Shown piece by piece: positions 52,911-62,500 of a stretch of 64,000 nt of DNA. How positions within the stretch are numbered: the first letter of the stretch is position 1; each line of letters begins with the position of its first letter. The notes below the pieces were generated by a model. That model saw only the letters and a program-made list of their open reading frames with translations. It did not search any database and was not told the origin of the DNA. The DNA is from Dyadobacter soli (GTDB taxonomy: Bacteria > Bacteroidota > Bacteroidia > Cytophagales > Spirosomataceae). Both the position numbers and the translations under genes were made by a program. The stretch spans positions 304,505 through 368,504 of the forward strand of contig NZ_FNAN01000010.1 of the NCBI RefSeq assembly GCF_900101885.1. Reading direction: 5' to 3'.

Positions 52911-53738
52911 ATGAAGAACACACACCTCAACAGACTGATATCCTTTGTGATGATGGTCGCGTTTCCCAATATCATCCTTGCGCAGATCAAATTCACCTAC
53001 GACAATGCCGGCAACCGGACCAAACGGGAATTTAATGCCAGCCTCGTCCAGCTCGATGCAAAGGTACTTCTAAGGGGCGGGTACCGCGCGGGACAGGCTA
53101 ACATGGCGACCGATCTGCAAACCTATTTCAGCGCAAATTCGGGTTTGCTGCCCGCTACGGACCCCTACGGCGGGAATGTAACTTACAACAATATCGGCAA
53201 TCCGGCGGGAGCCGCCGGTTCGGTAGTGGATTGGATCAGGATAGAAATTCGCGATGCCGTCAATCCTGCCGTAAAACTTCAATCGAAAAGCCTTCTTCTG
53301 AAACCCAATGGAAGTATTGTAGACACCGATGGTACGCTTCCTGAATTCGTCGGGCAAAGCTCGCCGGTACGGGTAGCCGTTTTCCATCGGAACCATCTGG
53401 CCGTCCTCAGCAATTCAATCGCTGCTTTCAATGCCGGTACAGCGGCGTACGATTTCACAACGGCCTTAAATAAAGCCAGCCAACTCCCCGGTGACGCCCC
53501 CCAAATGGGAAGCGTCAATGGGAAATGGTACCTATGGGCGGGTGATGTAACCAACGACTTGTCTGTCGATGCTACCGATATGTCAATCGCTACCAACGAT
53601 TTCCTGAAAGGTATTTATGACCAATACCTTCTCACTGATGCTACCCTGGACGGCGGCGTGGATGCTTCCGACATGAGCCTCATGAACGTGGCATTTATCA
53701 ATAGCTACTACTCGACGCTCACGAATTACGTGCCTTAG
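52911..53738 (+). CDS. secreted protein with a single YD motif and dockerin-like C-terminus
   Basis: A 275-residue protein: signal peptide (LNRLISFVMMVAFPNIILAQ), directly followed by one Rhs-type YD repeat (IKFTYDNAGNRTKREFN). The middle part follows the Bacteroidota pattern VLLRGGYRAGQANMATDL-LLPATDPYGGN, VVDWIRIEIRDAVNP, LLLKPNGSIVDTDG, VAVFHRNHLAVLS, known from hemagglutinin-like domains. The end has two calcium-binding dockerin-like turns (WAGDVTNDLSVDATDMSI and TDATLDGGVDASDMSLM). The lone YD motif might extend the Rhs shell of the 1983-residue protein; this is inference. It overlaps the convergent AlkB-like gene by four bases. Confidence 0.75.
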   Translation: MKNTHLNRLISFVMMVAFPNIILAQIKFTYDNAGNRTKREFNASLVQLDAKVLLRGGYRAGQANMATDLQTYFSANSGLLPATDPYGGNVTYNNIGNPAGAAGSVVDWIRIEIRDAVNPAVKLQSKSLLLKPNGSIVDTDGTLPEFVGQSSPVRVAVFHRNHLAVLSNSIAAFNAGTAAYDFTTALNKASQLPGDAPQMGSVNGKWYLWAGDVTNDLSVDATDMSIATNDFLKGIYDQYLLTDATLDGGVDASDMSLMNVAFINSYYSTLTNYVP

Positions 53739-54343
53739 AAAGTGATTCTCCTGAACGTCAGGTTGATCCTGGCCCCGTTCTGCGTCTTCGATTTCGGGAT
53801 ACGGTGCTCCCAGGTATGCTGTAAATCGCCCTTCATGATGAGCAGCGACCCGTTTTCCAGCGTCAACCCGTATTTCCGTGAGTGATCGGGCCGGTAACGG
53901 AACTCGAACCTCCTCTCCTGCCCCACGCTCACAGACGCGATGATCGGGTTCCGGCCGAGCTCCGTCTCATTGTCGCCATGCCACGCTACGGAATCGTTGC
54001 CGTCGCGGTAATAATTGAGCAGCACGCTGTTGAATGCGAAACCCGTCTGCTCTTCGATCCGCTGTTTGAGGTTCGCCAATTCGTCCGTCCATGGGTAGGG
54101 TTCGAACCGCGTTCCGGAAAACGTATAGGACCTATCGGTATCGCCGAACCAGGCCATCAGCCGGGGGGCGGTCACCTCTTTGCCATACATTTGCATTACC
54201 TGCTGCCGCCAGGGCGTTTCCGCAATCCATTGGCGCATTAGTGCGGCACTATCCGCAGGCGACACGAAACCGGGATAGTATTCCAGCAGGTTTTCGGGAA
54301 ATTGTAGCGCCTCCTGCGAGCCGAAAAGACTTAATTGTTTCAT
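53735..54343 (-). CDS. AlkB-like 2-oxoglutarate/Fe(II) dioxygenase
   Basis: A 202-residue protein of the ALKBH2/3-like type of AlkB. Visible residues: nucleotide-recognition loop near PRLMAWFGD, the iron ligands H122-x-D124 in AWHGDNE, His180 in HTWEHRIPK, and the oxoglutarate-binding arginines in RINLTFRR (Arg192 and Arg198). It should demethylate alkylated bases (1-methyladenine, 3-methylcytosine) in DNA or RNA by oxidation. It stands alone as a minus-strand gene with a -7-like box 25 bases upstream. Confidence 0.93.
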   Translation of the reverse strand: MKQLSLFGSQEALQFPENLLEYYPGFVSPADSAALMRQWIAETPWRQQVMQMYGKEVTAPRLMAWFGDTDRSYTFSGTRFEPYPWTDELANLKQRIEEQTGFAFNSVLLNYYRDGNDSVAWHGDNETELGRNPIIASVSVGQERRFEFRYRPDHSRKYGLTLENGSLLIMKGDLQHTWEHRIPKSKTQNGARINLTFRRITF

Positions 54344-54367
54344 TCAGTTTGCTGATTGATGTATTTC

Positions 54368-54375
54368 CAAACATA
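54368..54375 (-). promoter_or_regulatory. -7 element upstream of the AlkB-like gene
   Basis: TATGTTTG on the minus strand fits TAnnTTTG. No -33 TTTG at the expected spacing was found; the nearest lies only 13 bases upstream. Confidence 0.35.
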
Positions 54376-54409
54376 ACAACAAACTGGGCAAAAAAGTCTG
54401 GACATTCGA

Positions 54410-55165
54410 TCAGGCTTGCTGGGCGGCAACCGGCAGTGGCACTTCATTTCCCGGTTCTACCCATTGCACCTTCACATTCTGCGTTTCGGCGTGCACGGTA
54501 AGTTCTTCCTCCATCTGCGCAAACTGATGGTACATTCCTTCTTTGTGGAAGCCATAATGAATGGGTACCAGCACATCGGCGTGCAGCAAACGCGTAGCGG
54601 TGATCGCCTGAATGGGCGTGAGCGTGATAGGCACCGGGCTGGGCTCCACGCGCGGGGCAATGCTCACGACGGCACCATTCACGGGGAGGAACACGGCGTC
54701 GAAATGCGGCCAGGTTTTGCCTAACTGCCAGAACTGGTTATGCCACATCGTGTCGCCACCGTGCAGAATCCGCTGGCCGTCAGCCTCGATGACCCAGGAA
54801 ACCTGCTTGTCGCCGATGCCATCCATCGCGAAAACGGCTGTGATGGTGAAGTTTCCGATTTGCTGCGGCGTGTTCAATGCCGGTGTGAGCGGGGCGAAAC
54901 CGTCTTTGGTAACTTCGGCAGCAATCTGTTCCGAGACGATAAAACGGCCTTCCGGTTTCAGCACCGTGCGGATCGCTTCGGGATCGTAGTGGTCTGAATG
55001 CAAATGCGTGATAAGCGCCAGGTCAACCGGGGTTTCTACGAAGCGGAACGGGTTTTCGGGACCGATATTGGAGCCGCGCTGGTAATTCTGTACTGCATCT
55101 ATGATCAATGTCTGGCCGTTGGATTCTACTTTCAGGCCTGCCCAGGATAGTCTTTGAAGTTTCAT
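54410..55165 (-). CDS. MBL-fold metallohydrolase (UlaG-like)
   Basis: A 251-residue metallo-beta-lactamase-fold protein. The zinc motif HLHSDH occupies residues 54-59; before it lies the LIIDAVQNY beta strand that opens this subgroup. Further metal residues are in ILHGGDTMWHNQF (Asp in GGDT) and VPIHYGF. The group is annotated as UlaG/L-ascorbate-6-phosphate lactonase-like or simply MBL-fold hydrolase; the substrate is not predictable. It is divergent from the LysR-type gene with 76 bases between their starts, and the space holds an inverted repeat, so the regulator probably controls it. Confidence 0.9.
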   Translation of the reverse strand: MKLQRLSWAGLKVESNGQTLIIDAVQNYQRGSNIGPENPFRFVETPVDLALITHLHSDHYDPEAIRTVLKPEGRFIVSEQIAAEVTKDGFAPLTPALNTPQQIGNFTITAVFAMDGIGDKQVSWVIEADGQRILHGGDTMWHNQFWQLGKTWPHFDAVFLPVNGAVVSIAPRVEPSPVPITLTPIQAITATRLLHADVLVPIHYGFHKEGMYHQFAQMEEELTVHAETQNVKVQWVEPGNEVPLPVAAQQA

Positions 55166-55190
55166 GTGCTGTTGTTTTTAGTACAGCACA
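55165..55190. promoter_or_regulatory. inverted repeat in the MBL/LysR divergent promoter region
   Basis: TGTGCTGT (55165-55172) and ACAGCACA (55183-55190) are an eight-base perfect inverted repeat with a 10-base spacer. It overlaps the -7 box and lies between that box and the MBL-hydrolase start codon, a good place for a regulator operator. Confidence 0.5.
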
Positions 55191-55196
55191 AAAGTA
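55189..55196 (-). promoter_or_regulatory. -7 element of the MBL-hydrolase gene
   Basis: TACTTTTG on the minus strand matches TAnnTTTG and lies 24 bases before the ATG. The -33 element is not clear. Confidence 0.5.
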
Positions 55197-55241
55197 TTTG
55201 TTTTAGATATATGAGAAAAATGATTTATTTTTATCAAAACA

Positions 55242-56162
55242 ATGAACAATACTCATGATATGCTAACACTCCAACACCTCTATATAATTGAAAAAATTAC
55301 CAGCGAAGGCTCGGTTACCAAAGCTGCCGAGAAGCTCAATCTCACGCAATCGGCGTTGAGCCACCAGATCCGCGACCTGGAAGCGGCCAGCGGCGTGAAG
55401 CTTTTCAACCGGATCGGCAAGAAACTCGTGCTGAATGAGGCCGGCCAGCGCGTAGTGAACAGCTCGCAGCAAGTACTGCCGGTGATCCGCGAGCTGGAAA
55501 ACGAATTGAAAGCAATGCGGGAGGGAAAAAAGCAGACGATCCGGATCAGTACCGAATGCTACACGTGCTACCACTGGCTGCCGCGGCTGCTAAGTGATTT
55601 CAATGCGCATTTCCCCGGCACCGAGATCCAGATCGTGGCGGAAGCGACGCGCCGGCCCATGGAATACCTCGAAGCAGGCAAGCTGGAACTGGCGCTCGTG
55701 AATGGTACCAATAATAACAGCAGCCTGCATTTCGAGCCGCTTTTCGAAGACCGGATGGTGGCATTGGTTTCGGACAAGCACCCGCTTGCATTGCGCAATA
55801 CACCGCTGGAATTTTCGGACATGCATCCCGAAACATTGATCGCATTCCAGACGAGCGCCAACAGTAACCTGCTGTCGCCCGACCTGGTATCTCATCTTTC
55901 GCCTAAAAAAATCACCCACATTCCCATGACCGGGGCCATTGTGGAGATGGTGAGGTTTGGCCTGGGCATCACGATCATGGCCGAATGGGCGGCCCGCCAA
56001 TACCTGAGCACCGGCGGGCTTACGACATTGCCTTTTCGTTCGGAGGTGGGTACACGTCACTGGTACACTTGCACACACAAGGACCGTAGCGAAGCATTGA
56101 GCGGGCTTGTGAGCAGGATACAATCGGCATTGCTGGGAGTGGAAAACCCGGTAATGGCCTGA
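55242..56162 (+). CDS. LysR-type transcriptional regulator, MetR-like
   Basis: A 306-residue regulator with an N-terminal winged helix-turn-helix (about 7-66: LQHLYIIEKITSEGSVTKAA, LTQSALSHQIRDLE, LFNRIGKKLVLNEAG) and a LysR substrate-binding domain. The start of the effector domain, ECYTCYHWLPRLLSDF, resembles MetR (ECHTC-W--P), which senses homocysteine, but the ligand here is unknown. It is divergent from the MBL-fold hydrolase and likely controls it; no second gene follows on its own strand. Confidence 0.92.
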   Translation: MNNTHDMLTLQHLYIIEKITSEGSVTKAAEKLNLTQSALSHQIRDLEAASGVKLFNRIGKKLVLNEAGQRVVNSSQQVLPVIRELENELKAMREGKKQTIRISTECYTCYHWLPRLLSDFNAHFPGTEIQIVAEATRRPMEYLEAGKLELALVNGTNNNSSLHFEPLFEDRMVALVSDKHPLALRNTPLEFSDMHPETLIAFQTSANSNLLSPDLVSHLSPKKITHIPMTGAIVEMVRFGLGITIMAEWAARQYLSTGGLTTLPFRSEVGTRHWYTCTHKDRSEALSGLVSRIQSALLGVENPVMA

Positions 56163-56194
56163 GTTCAGGGCATTTCGTAGCCTGAAATAAAAAA

Positions 56195-56221
56195 GCCGGA
56201 AGCAGTAACGCTGCTTCCGGC
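56195..56221 (-). terminator. terminator of the siderophore receptor gene
   Basis: A GCCGGAAGCAG/CTGCTTCCGGC eleven-base-pair stem with a 5-base loop. On the minus strand it is followed by TTTTTT. Confidence 0.92.
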
Positions 56222-56243
56222 CCCGGGTTAATTTATTCGTTAC

Positions 56244-58673
56244 CTAAAATTTATAGGCAACGCTCAATGTAGAATTTCTTGGCTTCTGCGGGTTCACCGA
56301 CCAGTAACCGATGTAATATTCCTTGCTCGTGAGGTTGTTCACATTCAGTGAAATGCGGAAATGGTTTGCATTGTAGAATACGCTCGCATTCAGCAAAGTG
56401 TAGCTTGGGAGCGTAAATACGCCCGTCTTGCTGTTGTCGATCACCTTGTACTCTCCCGCATAGTTCCCGCCAATGCCGAAGCCGGCATTTTTCAGCGTAC
56501 CGCTGTTGATACGGTAAGTTGCCCAGAAATTGGCCAGATTTTGCGGGCCTTGTCCACCGATCGCACGGCCTGGTTCGCTGTAAAAATCTTCCGCATCGCC
56601 GGAAATTACTTTGGTTTTGTTGTGGCTGAAACCTGCGATCAGGTTCAGGCCGGTTACCGGATTGGCCACCAGGTCGAGCTCGAAACCTTTGCTGCCAACC
56701 TTTCCACCTTGCGTGTAATCGCGGATATTGGCGGGATTAGGCATTACGCGGTCCGATACTTTAATGTCGTAAACCGAAAGCGTGGCTGCGAGTTTATCGG
56801 AAAAGAGGTTGGTTTTGATACCATATTCCCACTGATCGGCATGCTCAGGGCGGAACGATTTAATGCGGGGATTGCTGCCGTCGAGGTCGGTAACCTGCTG
56901 CGGTGCGACGTTGATGAACGCATTCATGTAGTTCGCGAAAATCGAAACCTTGTCCAGTACCGGCTGGTACACGATCCCGAACTTCGGCGACAATGCCCAT
57001 TGGTCGAAATCGTCCTCGGAAGTGCTCCGCTCGCCTTTGGAATCGAAGTAATCGGCCCGCAAGCTCACCATCGCGCTCAGTTTCGGCGTGATATTGAGCA
57101 CGTTGGACGCATATGCACCGAACGAGGTGTTGGTAATGTTGCTGGCACTGCCTTCTAGGCCCGCGAGGAGGTTATCGATCGACGCCGCCGTAAGGTACAC
57201 GGGTGCGAGCGTGTCGCCCGAGTACGGATCGACGTAGTTAACATCGCCCTGCGGCGTCACATTCCGTGCCGAAGCCCAGCCGGAGCCGTTGTCGATCACA
57301 TTTCTTCTGAAATAATCCACGCCGACCAGCAGGCGGTTGCGCATGTTGCCGATCTTGAAATCGCCATTGAAATTCTGCTGAATATCGGTCGTGTTGGTCG
57401 TTTGCTGCTCTTTATGGAAATATTGGCTAAACCAGTTGTCGCCCGAAACATCGTCCCAGATGTAAGTATAAATGCCGTTCGACTTCACGGTTCCTCTTGA
57501 AAAAACGGTCTGTGACGTCCATTGATCCGACAATTTGTAAACAACCTGTCCCTGTAAGTTGAAGCGTGGGTTGCGGATCGTGAGGTCGTTCGAGGTAAAC
57601 GAAAGACGCGGGTTCAGGTTGAGTTCTTGCAGGTTTTTGAAAGGTAATGGGCTCAAACGATCGGAATGGAAAAATACCGGCGCTACCGCTCTTTCCTCTT
57701 CCAGGATTTCGGTCAGTAAATGAAACGACAGGCGGTCATTTACCTCATACACGAGCGAAGGCGCGATGAAAAACGACTTTTTGAAACCGGCATCCTGGAA
57801 ACTGTTTTCCGAATGGTAGGCCGTGTTCACGCGCAACGCGATCTTGTCGGCCTTGCTCAATGGCGCATTGATGTCCGCTGTCACGCGATTTAACCCGAAA
57901 CTACCTGCATTATACCCGATTTCGCCGCCAAACTGGTGGTAAGGCTTCTTGGTAATGGTGTTGATCATCCCGCCGTAGCTGTAAAACGCACCGCCGAAAA
58001 GCGTGCTCGACGGCCCTTTGATCACCTGGATTTCCTCCACATTCGCCGGGTCGAGGTTACCGCTCGTGAGACCCGGAAGGCCGTTGTAGAGCGATGGCTG
58101 TGCATCAAAACCGCGCAACGCGAAGTAGGAAGCCCCATCCCCTGCCCTGCCCGTAGATTCCCACGTGCGCGAGATCCCTGGCACGTTGCGGAGTGCGTCG
58201 TCGTAGTTGGTAATGCCCTGCTGCTTCATGATTTCCGACGAAACCGTGTTGTAAACCTGCGGGTTTTCGAGCTTTTTCAGCGGGATTTTAGCCACGATCA
58301 TGTTTTCGCGGTTCAGATTGCGGGCCGATACAATCACTTCCTGCAACTGTGCCGAGTTTTCTTTCAGTGTAAAATCCAGCGTTGCGGTGCCGCCGGCCGT
58401 CACTTCGATCGTCTGCTCCTGTTTTTCAAGGCCGATGAACGACGCTACCAGACGGTGCAAACCGGGCTGAATGTTTTTGATCTGAAATTTACCGTTGCGG
58501 TCGGTCAATGCGCCTTTGGCAGTACCTTTCACATTCACCGTAACCAGCTCCACCGGTTCACCGTCGGACGTGCGCACCGATCCGCTGATGGCGCCGTTTT
58601 GTGCAAATGCCTTTGCAGCAATGAAATAGAGTGTTATCGCGAGTAGAAATAGCTTTTTTGTCATAGCATTCAT
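56244..58673 (-). CDS. TonB-dependent siderophore receptor
   Basis: An 809-residue outer-membrane receptor with a signal peptide (KKLFLLAITLYFIAAKAFAQ), a carboxypeptidase-regulatory-like domain (about 26-110: ISGSVRTSDGEPVELVTVNV), a plug and a 22-strand barrel ending NSTLSVAYKF. Siderophore-receptor features include YDDALRNVPGISRTWESTG, FALRGFDAQPSLYNGLPG and VIKGPSSTLFGG with the MINTITKKP block; FhuE/FoxA-type proteins show the same order. The LytTR regulator gene ends about 100 bases upstream in the same direction. A palindrome in its promoter (58696-58712) suggests regulation by metal. Confidence 0.93.
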   Translation of the reverse strand: MNAMTKKLFLLAITLYFIAAKAFAQNGAISGSVRTSDGEPVELVTVNVKGTAKGALTDRNGKFQIKNIQPGLHRLVASFIGLEKQEQTIEVTAGGTATLDFTLKENSAQLQEVIVSARNLNRENMIVAKIPLKKLENPQVYNTVSSEIMKQQGITNYDDALRNVPGISRTWESTGRAGDGASYFALRGFDAQPSLYNGLPGLTSGNLDPANVEEIQVIKGPSSTLFGGAFYSYGGMINTITKKPYHQFGGEIGYNAGSFGLNRVTADINAPLSKADKIALRVNTAYHSENSFQDAGFKKSFFIAPSLVYEVNDRLSFHLLTEILEEERAVAPVFFHSDRLSPLPFKNLQELNLNPRLSFTSNDLTIRNPRFNLQGQVVYKLSDQWTSQTVFSRGTVKSNGIYTYIWDDVSGDNWFSQYFHKEQQTTNTTDIQQNFNGDFKIGNMRNRLLVGVDYFRRNVIDNGSGWASARNVTPQGDVNYVDPYSGDTLAPVYLTAASIDNLLAGLEGSASNITNTSFGAYASNVLNITPKLSAMVSLRADYFDSKGERSTSEDDFDQWALSPKFGIVYQPVLDKVSIFANYMNAFINVAPQQVTDLDGSNPRIKSFRPEHADQWEYGIKTNLFSDKLAATLSVYDIKVSDRVMPNPANIRDYTQGGKVGSKGFELDLVANPVTGLNLIAGFSHNKTKVISGDAEDFYSEPGRAIGGQGPQNLANFWATYRINSGTLKNAGFGIGGNYAGEYKVIDNSKTGVFTLPSYTLLNASVFYNANHFRISLNVNNLTSKEYYIGYWSVNPQKPRNSTLSVAYKF

Positions 58674-58684
58674 TTAGATTTCGC

Positions 58685-58716
58685 GCAAAAGTATTATTTA
58701 AACTAAATCTAAACAA
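58685..58716 (-). promoter_or_regulatory. promoter of the siderophore receptor gene
   Basis: On the minus strand, ATTG (58716-58713), a 20-base spacer and TACTTTTG (58692-58685) fit the Bacteroidota promoter form. The -7 element ends 11 bases before the ATG, so the leader is very short. Confidence 0.6.
58696..58712. promoter_or_regulatory. candidate metal-regulator box inside the siderophore-receptor promoter
   Basis: TTTAAACTAAATCTAAA is a 17-base imperfect palindrome (six of eight positions match in each half-site, TTTAAACT against TTTAGATT) that fills the spacer between the -33 and -7 elements. A bound repressor there would block the promoter. The general shape fits a DtxR/Fur-type iron regulator site; the identity of the regulator is an inference. 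Confidence 0.45.
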
Positions 58717-58776
58717 TAAAATACGACAAAGAACACTACTTAATGCCGCCCGCTTGCAGCCAGGCCGGTGTGAATG

Positions 58777-59583
58777 TTATTTCAGCTTGCCCGAATTCAC
58801 ATAAAAATCCGACAGTAACGACAGGAATTCATCCTTCCGCCGCCGCGAAACCTCGATTTCGGTGTTATCGCTCATCCACACCTGCCCACCGTCGCCCTTT
58901 ACGTACCGTTTGATGTGTTCGAGGTTGATAATGTTGGACTGATGCACCCGGAAGAAATAGTAGTTGTCGAGGATTTCCTCATATTCTTTCAAAAGCCTCG
59001 ACACGACGATCGCCGGGCCTTTGATAAGGTGGAACTTGGTGTAGGAACCCAGCGACTCGCATTGGATAATGTCCGTCATTTGCACAAAATGGATGCCCTC
59101 CGCAGTAGGCAATGCAATGCGCTGGTTATCATTGCGTTTCCGTTCAACGAGCCGCGGCGCACGCACCGGATCGAGCTGCTCCTGCAAAATCTGCAACTGC
59201 TCTGGATTTACGCTCCCTACCTTGTCCTTAAACTTTGCTACGGCCGTTTGGAGCTCGTCGGGATCGATGGGTTTGAGCAAATAATCGATTGCGCTGAAAC
59301 GAAATGCGCGAATGGCGTACTCCTGGTAGGCTGTCGTAAAAATGACCCCGAAATCGACTTTTTCAAAGCTCGAAAGCAGGTCGAAACCGGTTTTGCCAGG
59401 CATTTGGATGTCGAGGAAAATCAGGTTAGGCCGCTCCTTTTGGATGAGTTCGATGCCCGCGTCGGCATTTCGCGCTTCGCCGCACACCGTCACTTCCGGG
59501 CTTACGATCCGGAGCAGGTTGGTGAGCGCCTCGCGGGCATTGGTTTCGTCGTCGATGATAACAGCGCGTAGAGATTGGGTCAT
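58777..59583 (-). CDS. LytTR-family response regulator
   Basis: A 268-residue response regulator. The receiver domain (about 5-120) has the acidic pair Asp11-12, phospho-acceptor Asp58 in LIFLDIQMP, Thr in FTTAYQE and Lys104 in YLLKPIDP. A LytTR DNA-binding domain (about 150-262) follows: IHFVQMTDIIQCESLGSYTKF, YFFRVHQSNIINLEHIKRY and a KGDGGQVWMSDNTEIEVSRRR end. It is the cognate partner of the kinase encoded three bases upstream. The neighbouring siderophore receptor could be a target, which is inference. Confidence 0.95.
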   Translation of the reverse strand: MTQSLRAVIIDDETNAREALTNLLRIVSPEVTVCGEARNADAGIELIQKERPNLIFLDIQMPGKTGFDLLSSFEKVDFGVIFTTAYQEYAIRAFRFSAIDYLLKPIDPDELQTAVAKFKDKVGSVNPEQLQILQEQLDPVRAPRLVERKRNDNQRIALPTAEGIHFVQMTDIIQCESLGSYTKFHLIKGPAIVVSRLLKEYEEILDNYYFFRVHQSNIINLEHIKRYVKGDGGQVWMSDNTEIEVSRRRKDEFLSLLSDFYVNSGKLK

Positions 59584-59586
59584 AGT

Positions 59587-62500
59587 TTATACGTTTTCAA
59601 TCGGTATGATCATTTTCACCAGCGTACCGGCCGGTTTATTTTGTGTATCAAAAAGATCGATCATTTCAATGCGCGCCTCGCTGTCCCGCTGCCGCAGTGC
59701 CTCGAAAATACCGCGCGTCATTTCCTGCCCTCTCGAAATGTGCCCTTCCGTGCGCGGGGAGAAATCCCGGCCGACGCCGTTGTCTTCGATCGTGCAGATA
59801 ATGTGCCGGTCGCTCAGGCGCGCGGTGATCGTCAGTTTTTTATCTCCTTCCTTCGGCATCAGCCCGTGCCAGATCGCATTCTCCACATAAGGCTGCAAGA
59901 GCATCGGCGGCAGTTGCGTATCGAGCAGCACGTCATTTTCCTCTATATCAAAAGAATAGGTAAACTCGTGGTTGAACCGGAAAGACTCGATCTCCACATA
60001 CATACGGAGCGTATCGATGATTTTTTCGAACGACAAGTACTGGTGATTCGAGTTTTCCATAATGCGCCGCACGAGCTTCGAAAACTTCGAAAGGTATTTG
60101 GCCCCCTCCACGCCCCGGTTGGTAAGCAGGTAGTTCTGCACCGAATTGAGGGAATTGAACAAAAAATGCGGGTTCATCTGCGACTGCAATGCTTTGAGGC
60201 GCCATTCGGTAATCTGGTGGTCGAGCCGGTTGCGCTCGGCCAGCGTGCTCACGCGCCAGCGCATCATGGCCACGATCAGCCCGGCGATCGTGAGGCCGAT
60301 AAGTACCCGGAAAAACAATGTGCTCGTAAAATATGGGCGAATGGTAAGCCTGACCACCAGCGGCGCTTTGCTCGCAATGCCCGACGCATTGCTGCTGCGG
60401 ACACGCAATGTGTACGAGCTTGCCGGCAGGTTAGCGAACGATACCGTGTGCTCATTGCCAATGTCCATCCAGTCGTCGTCATAGCCTTCCAGCTGATAAC
60501 TGAAACGATTCTGTGACGCCGGTTCGAAATTCAGCGTGGTAAAACTGAAATTGACCGAATTCTCGTCGGGTTGGAGCACAATTTCACTCGCCGGGTCCTG
60601 AAATATCTTTTTACCCTTCACCTCCACCGACGCCAAAGCAATGCCCGGTGACCGTACACTTCCGCCGAGCAAGCGGATGTCGAGAATATTCAGCGTGTTG
60701 ATATGCCCGAGCAATAGTTCGCCGGGCGCATTGTAATAAAATCCGACCGGTGCATTGCTCCGCAGTCCCTCGATCGTGGTAAGGTAGCGGACGGTGCGCG
60801 TCTTCGGATCGGCCACATGAATGCCTTCATTCGTACTGAACCACAGCCGGCCGTCGGGCGTTTCGGCGATGTTGGAGCAATAGGTATCTTTTAATTTACC
60901 AGAATTGAAATCGAACGAATATTTGATCAAACCATTCGGTGCGACTTTGGACACCCCGCCCCAGCTTGCCACGAGAATGCTGCCATCCGCCGCTACCTGG
61001 ATCGCATTGATACACTCCCCGCCCAGCCTTTTGCCTTTGTTGATCGCCAGCTTTTCGATATTTGTAAAGACAGCATTTTTTTCGTCAAAATAAAACAACC
61101 CCCGCGAACAGGTAGCGATCCACATCCTTCCGTCGGGCGTTTCGCGGATGCATTTAATATAACTCTGATAGACCAGCTTACGACCCTCTTCCGGCGCCCA
61201 CAAATGCAGCTCCTGCTTCGTGGACGGATCGATTACTTTCAGTCCTTCATTGAGGTTGGCGATCCAGAGGCGGCCCTTTTTGTCCAGCAAACCATCCCGA
61301 AAATCCTTGTTATGGAACAGTTGCATTCCTTCCTGCCACGGCTGAAAACTTTGCGAGCTGCTATCCAGGGCAAATGCACCTTTGTCGGTAAACGCAAAGG
61401 GTTTTCCGCCGATGGTCCGCACCTTATCCGCGAACGCCTCTTCCTCTGCGTACCGGTACAATTTGAATTTATTGACCGACGGCTGCCAGTACAGCACGCC
61501 CGAATGCGACAACCCAAGCCAGTAGCCGCCTTCCTGAGCGGGCTGGATGCTGGCTACCTTCACCGGCATGCGCACCACGCCCGGCGGTATCGCTACGGTG
61601 CGGATGCCGATGTTCCGGTAGCGGTATTTGAAAATGCCGTCGCTCGTCCCGATCCAGAGAATGCCGTTCGCGGCGTCGTCGCACATGTCCTTGATCCGGA
61701 TGCCCTGGTTGTAGAATTCGGGCAAATGGTAAAGTTCATCCCGCTCGGGGTAGTAGACGCTGACACCGTCGTTCGTGCCCACGAAAAGCGCGTTCCGCCC
61801 ATTCTCATCCCGCGATTCGCGGACGCAAACCACGTCGTTCTGCTCAAAACCGGCCTTCCGGATCGAAAATTTGTGATCGGATGGCGAATATTTTATCAAG
61901 CCATACTCATAACCACCGATCCAGAGATTGCCCGCCGAGTCCTGCGAACCCCGGCTCAGGCGGATACTGATCCGGTTTTCGGGATAAACCGCCGCCGGTC
62001 CGAGCACGCACACCAGCTTGTCGGCCTTGCGATCGTAATAATACAAACCGAGCTCCGAAACGATCCACAATACACGTTGGTGGTCTTCGAAAAAGCTCGC
62101 GTACTGGTACACGTCCCCGCCGTTGCCGGAAGCCGCAAATGTGTAGCGCGAGAGCTTCCTGCGGGCGATATCGTACCGCTGTACCGAGGTATAGTCGCAA
62201 ACCCACATCTGATCGTACGAATCCACCATCCCCTGTTCGTGAAGGTCGTTCCCGATGTCCTGGTCGTCGTAATTATTGTGTACCAATGTGGTGACCTCCA
62301 TTGTTTTCCGGTCAATCCGGGCTATCCCGCGTGTATCCACCGAAGTGTACAAATCACCTTTCGAATCCGTGGATACTCCCGAGCAATAGCCCAGTTGCAG
62401 GCTATCCAGGCGCAGGAACGAATAGCCGTCGTACCGGCAAAGATTCCGCCCCGTCCCGATCCACAGAAAGCCGTGCCTGTCCTTGTTGAGGCACCAAACG

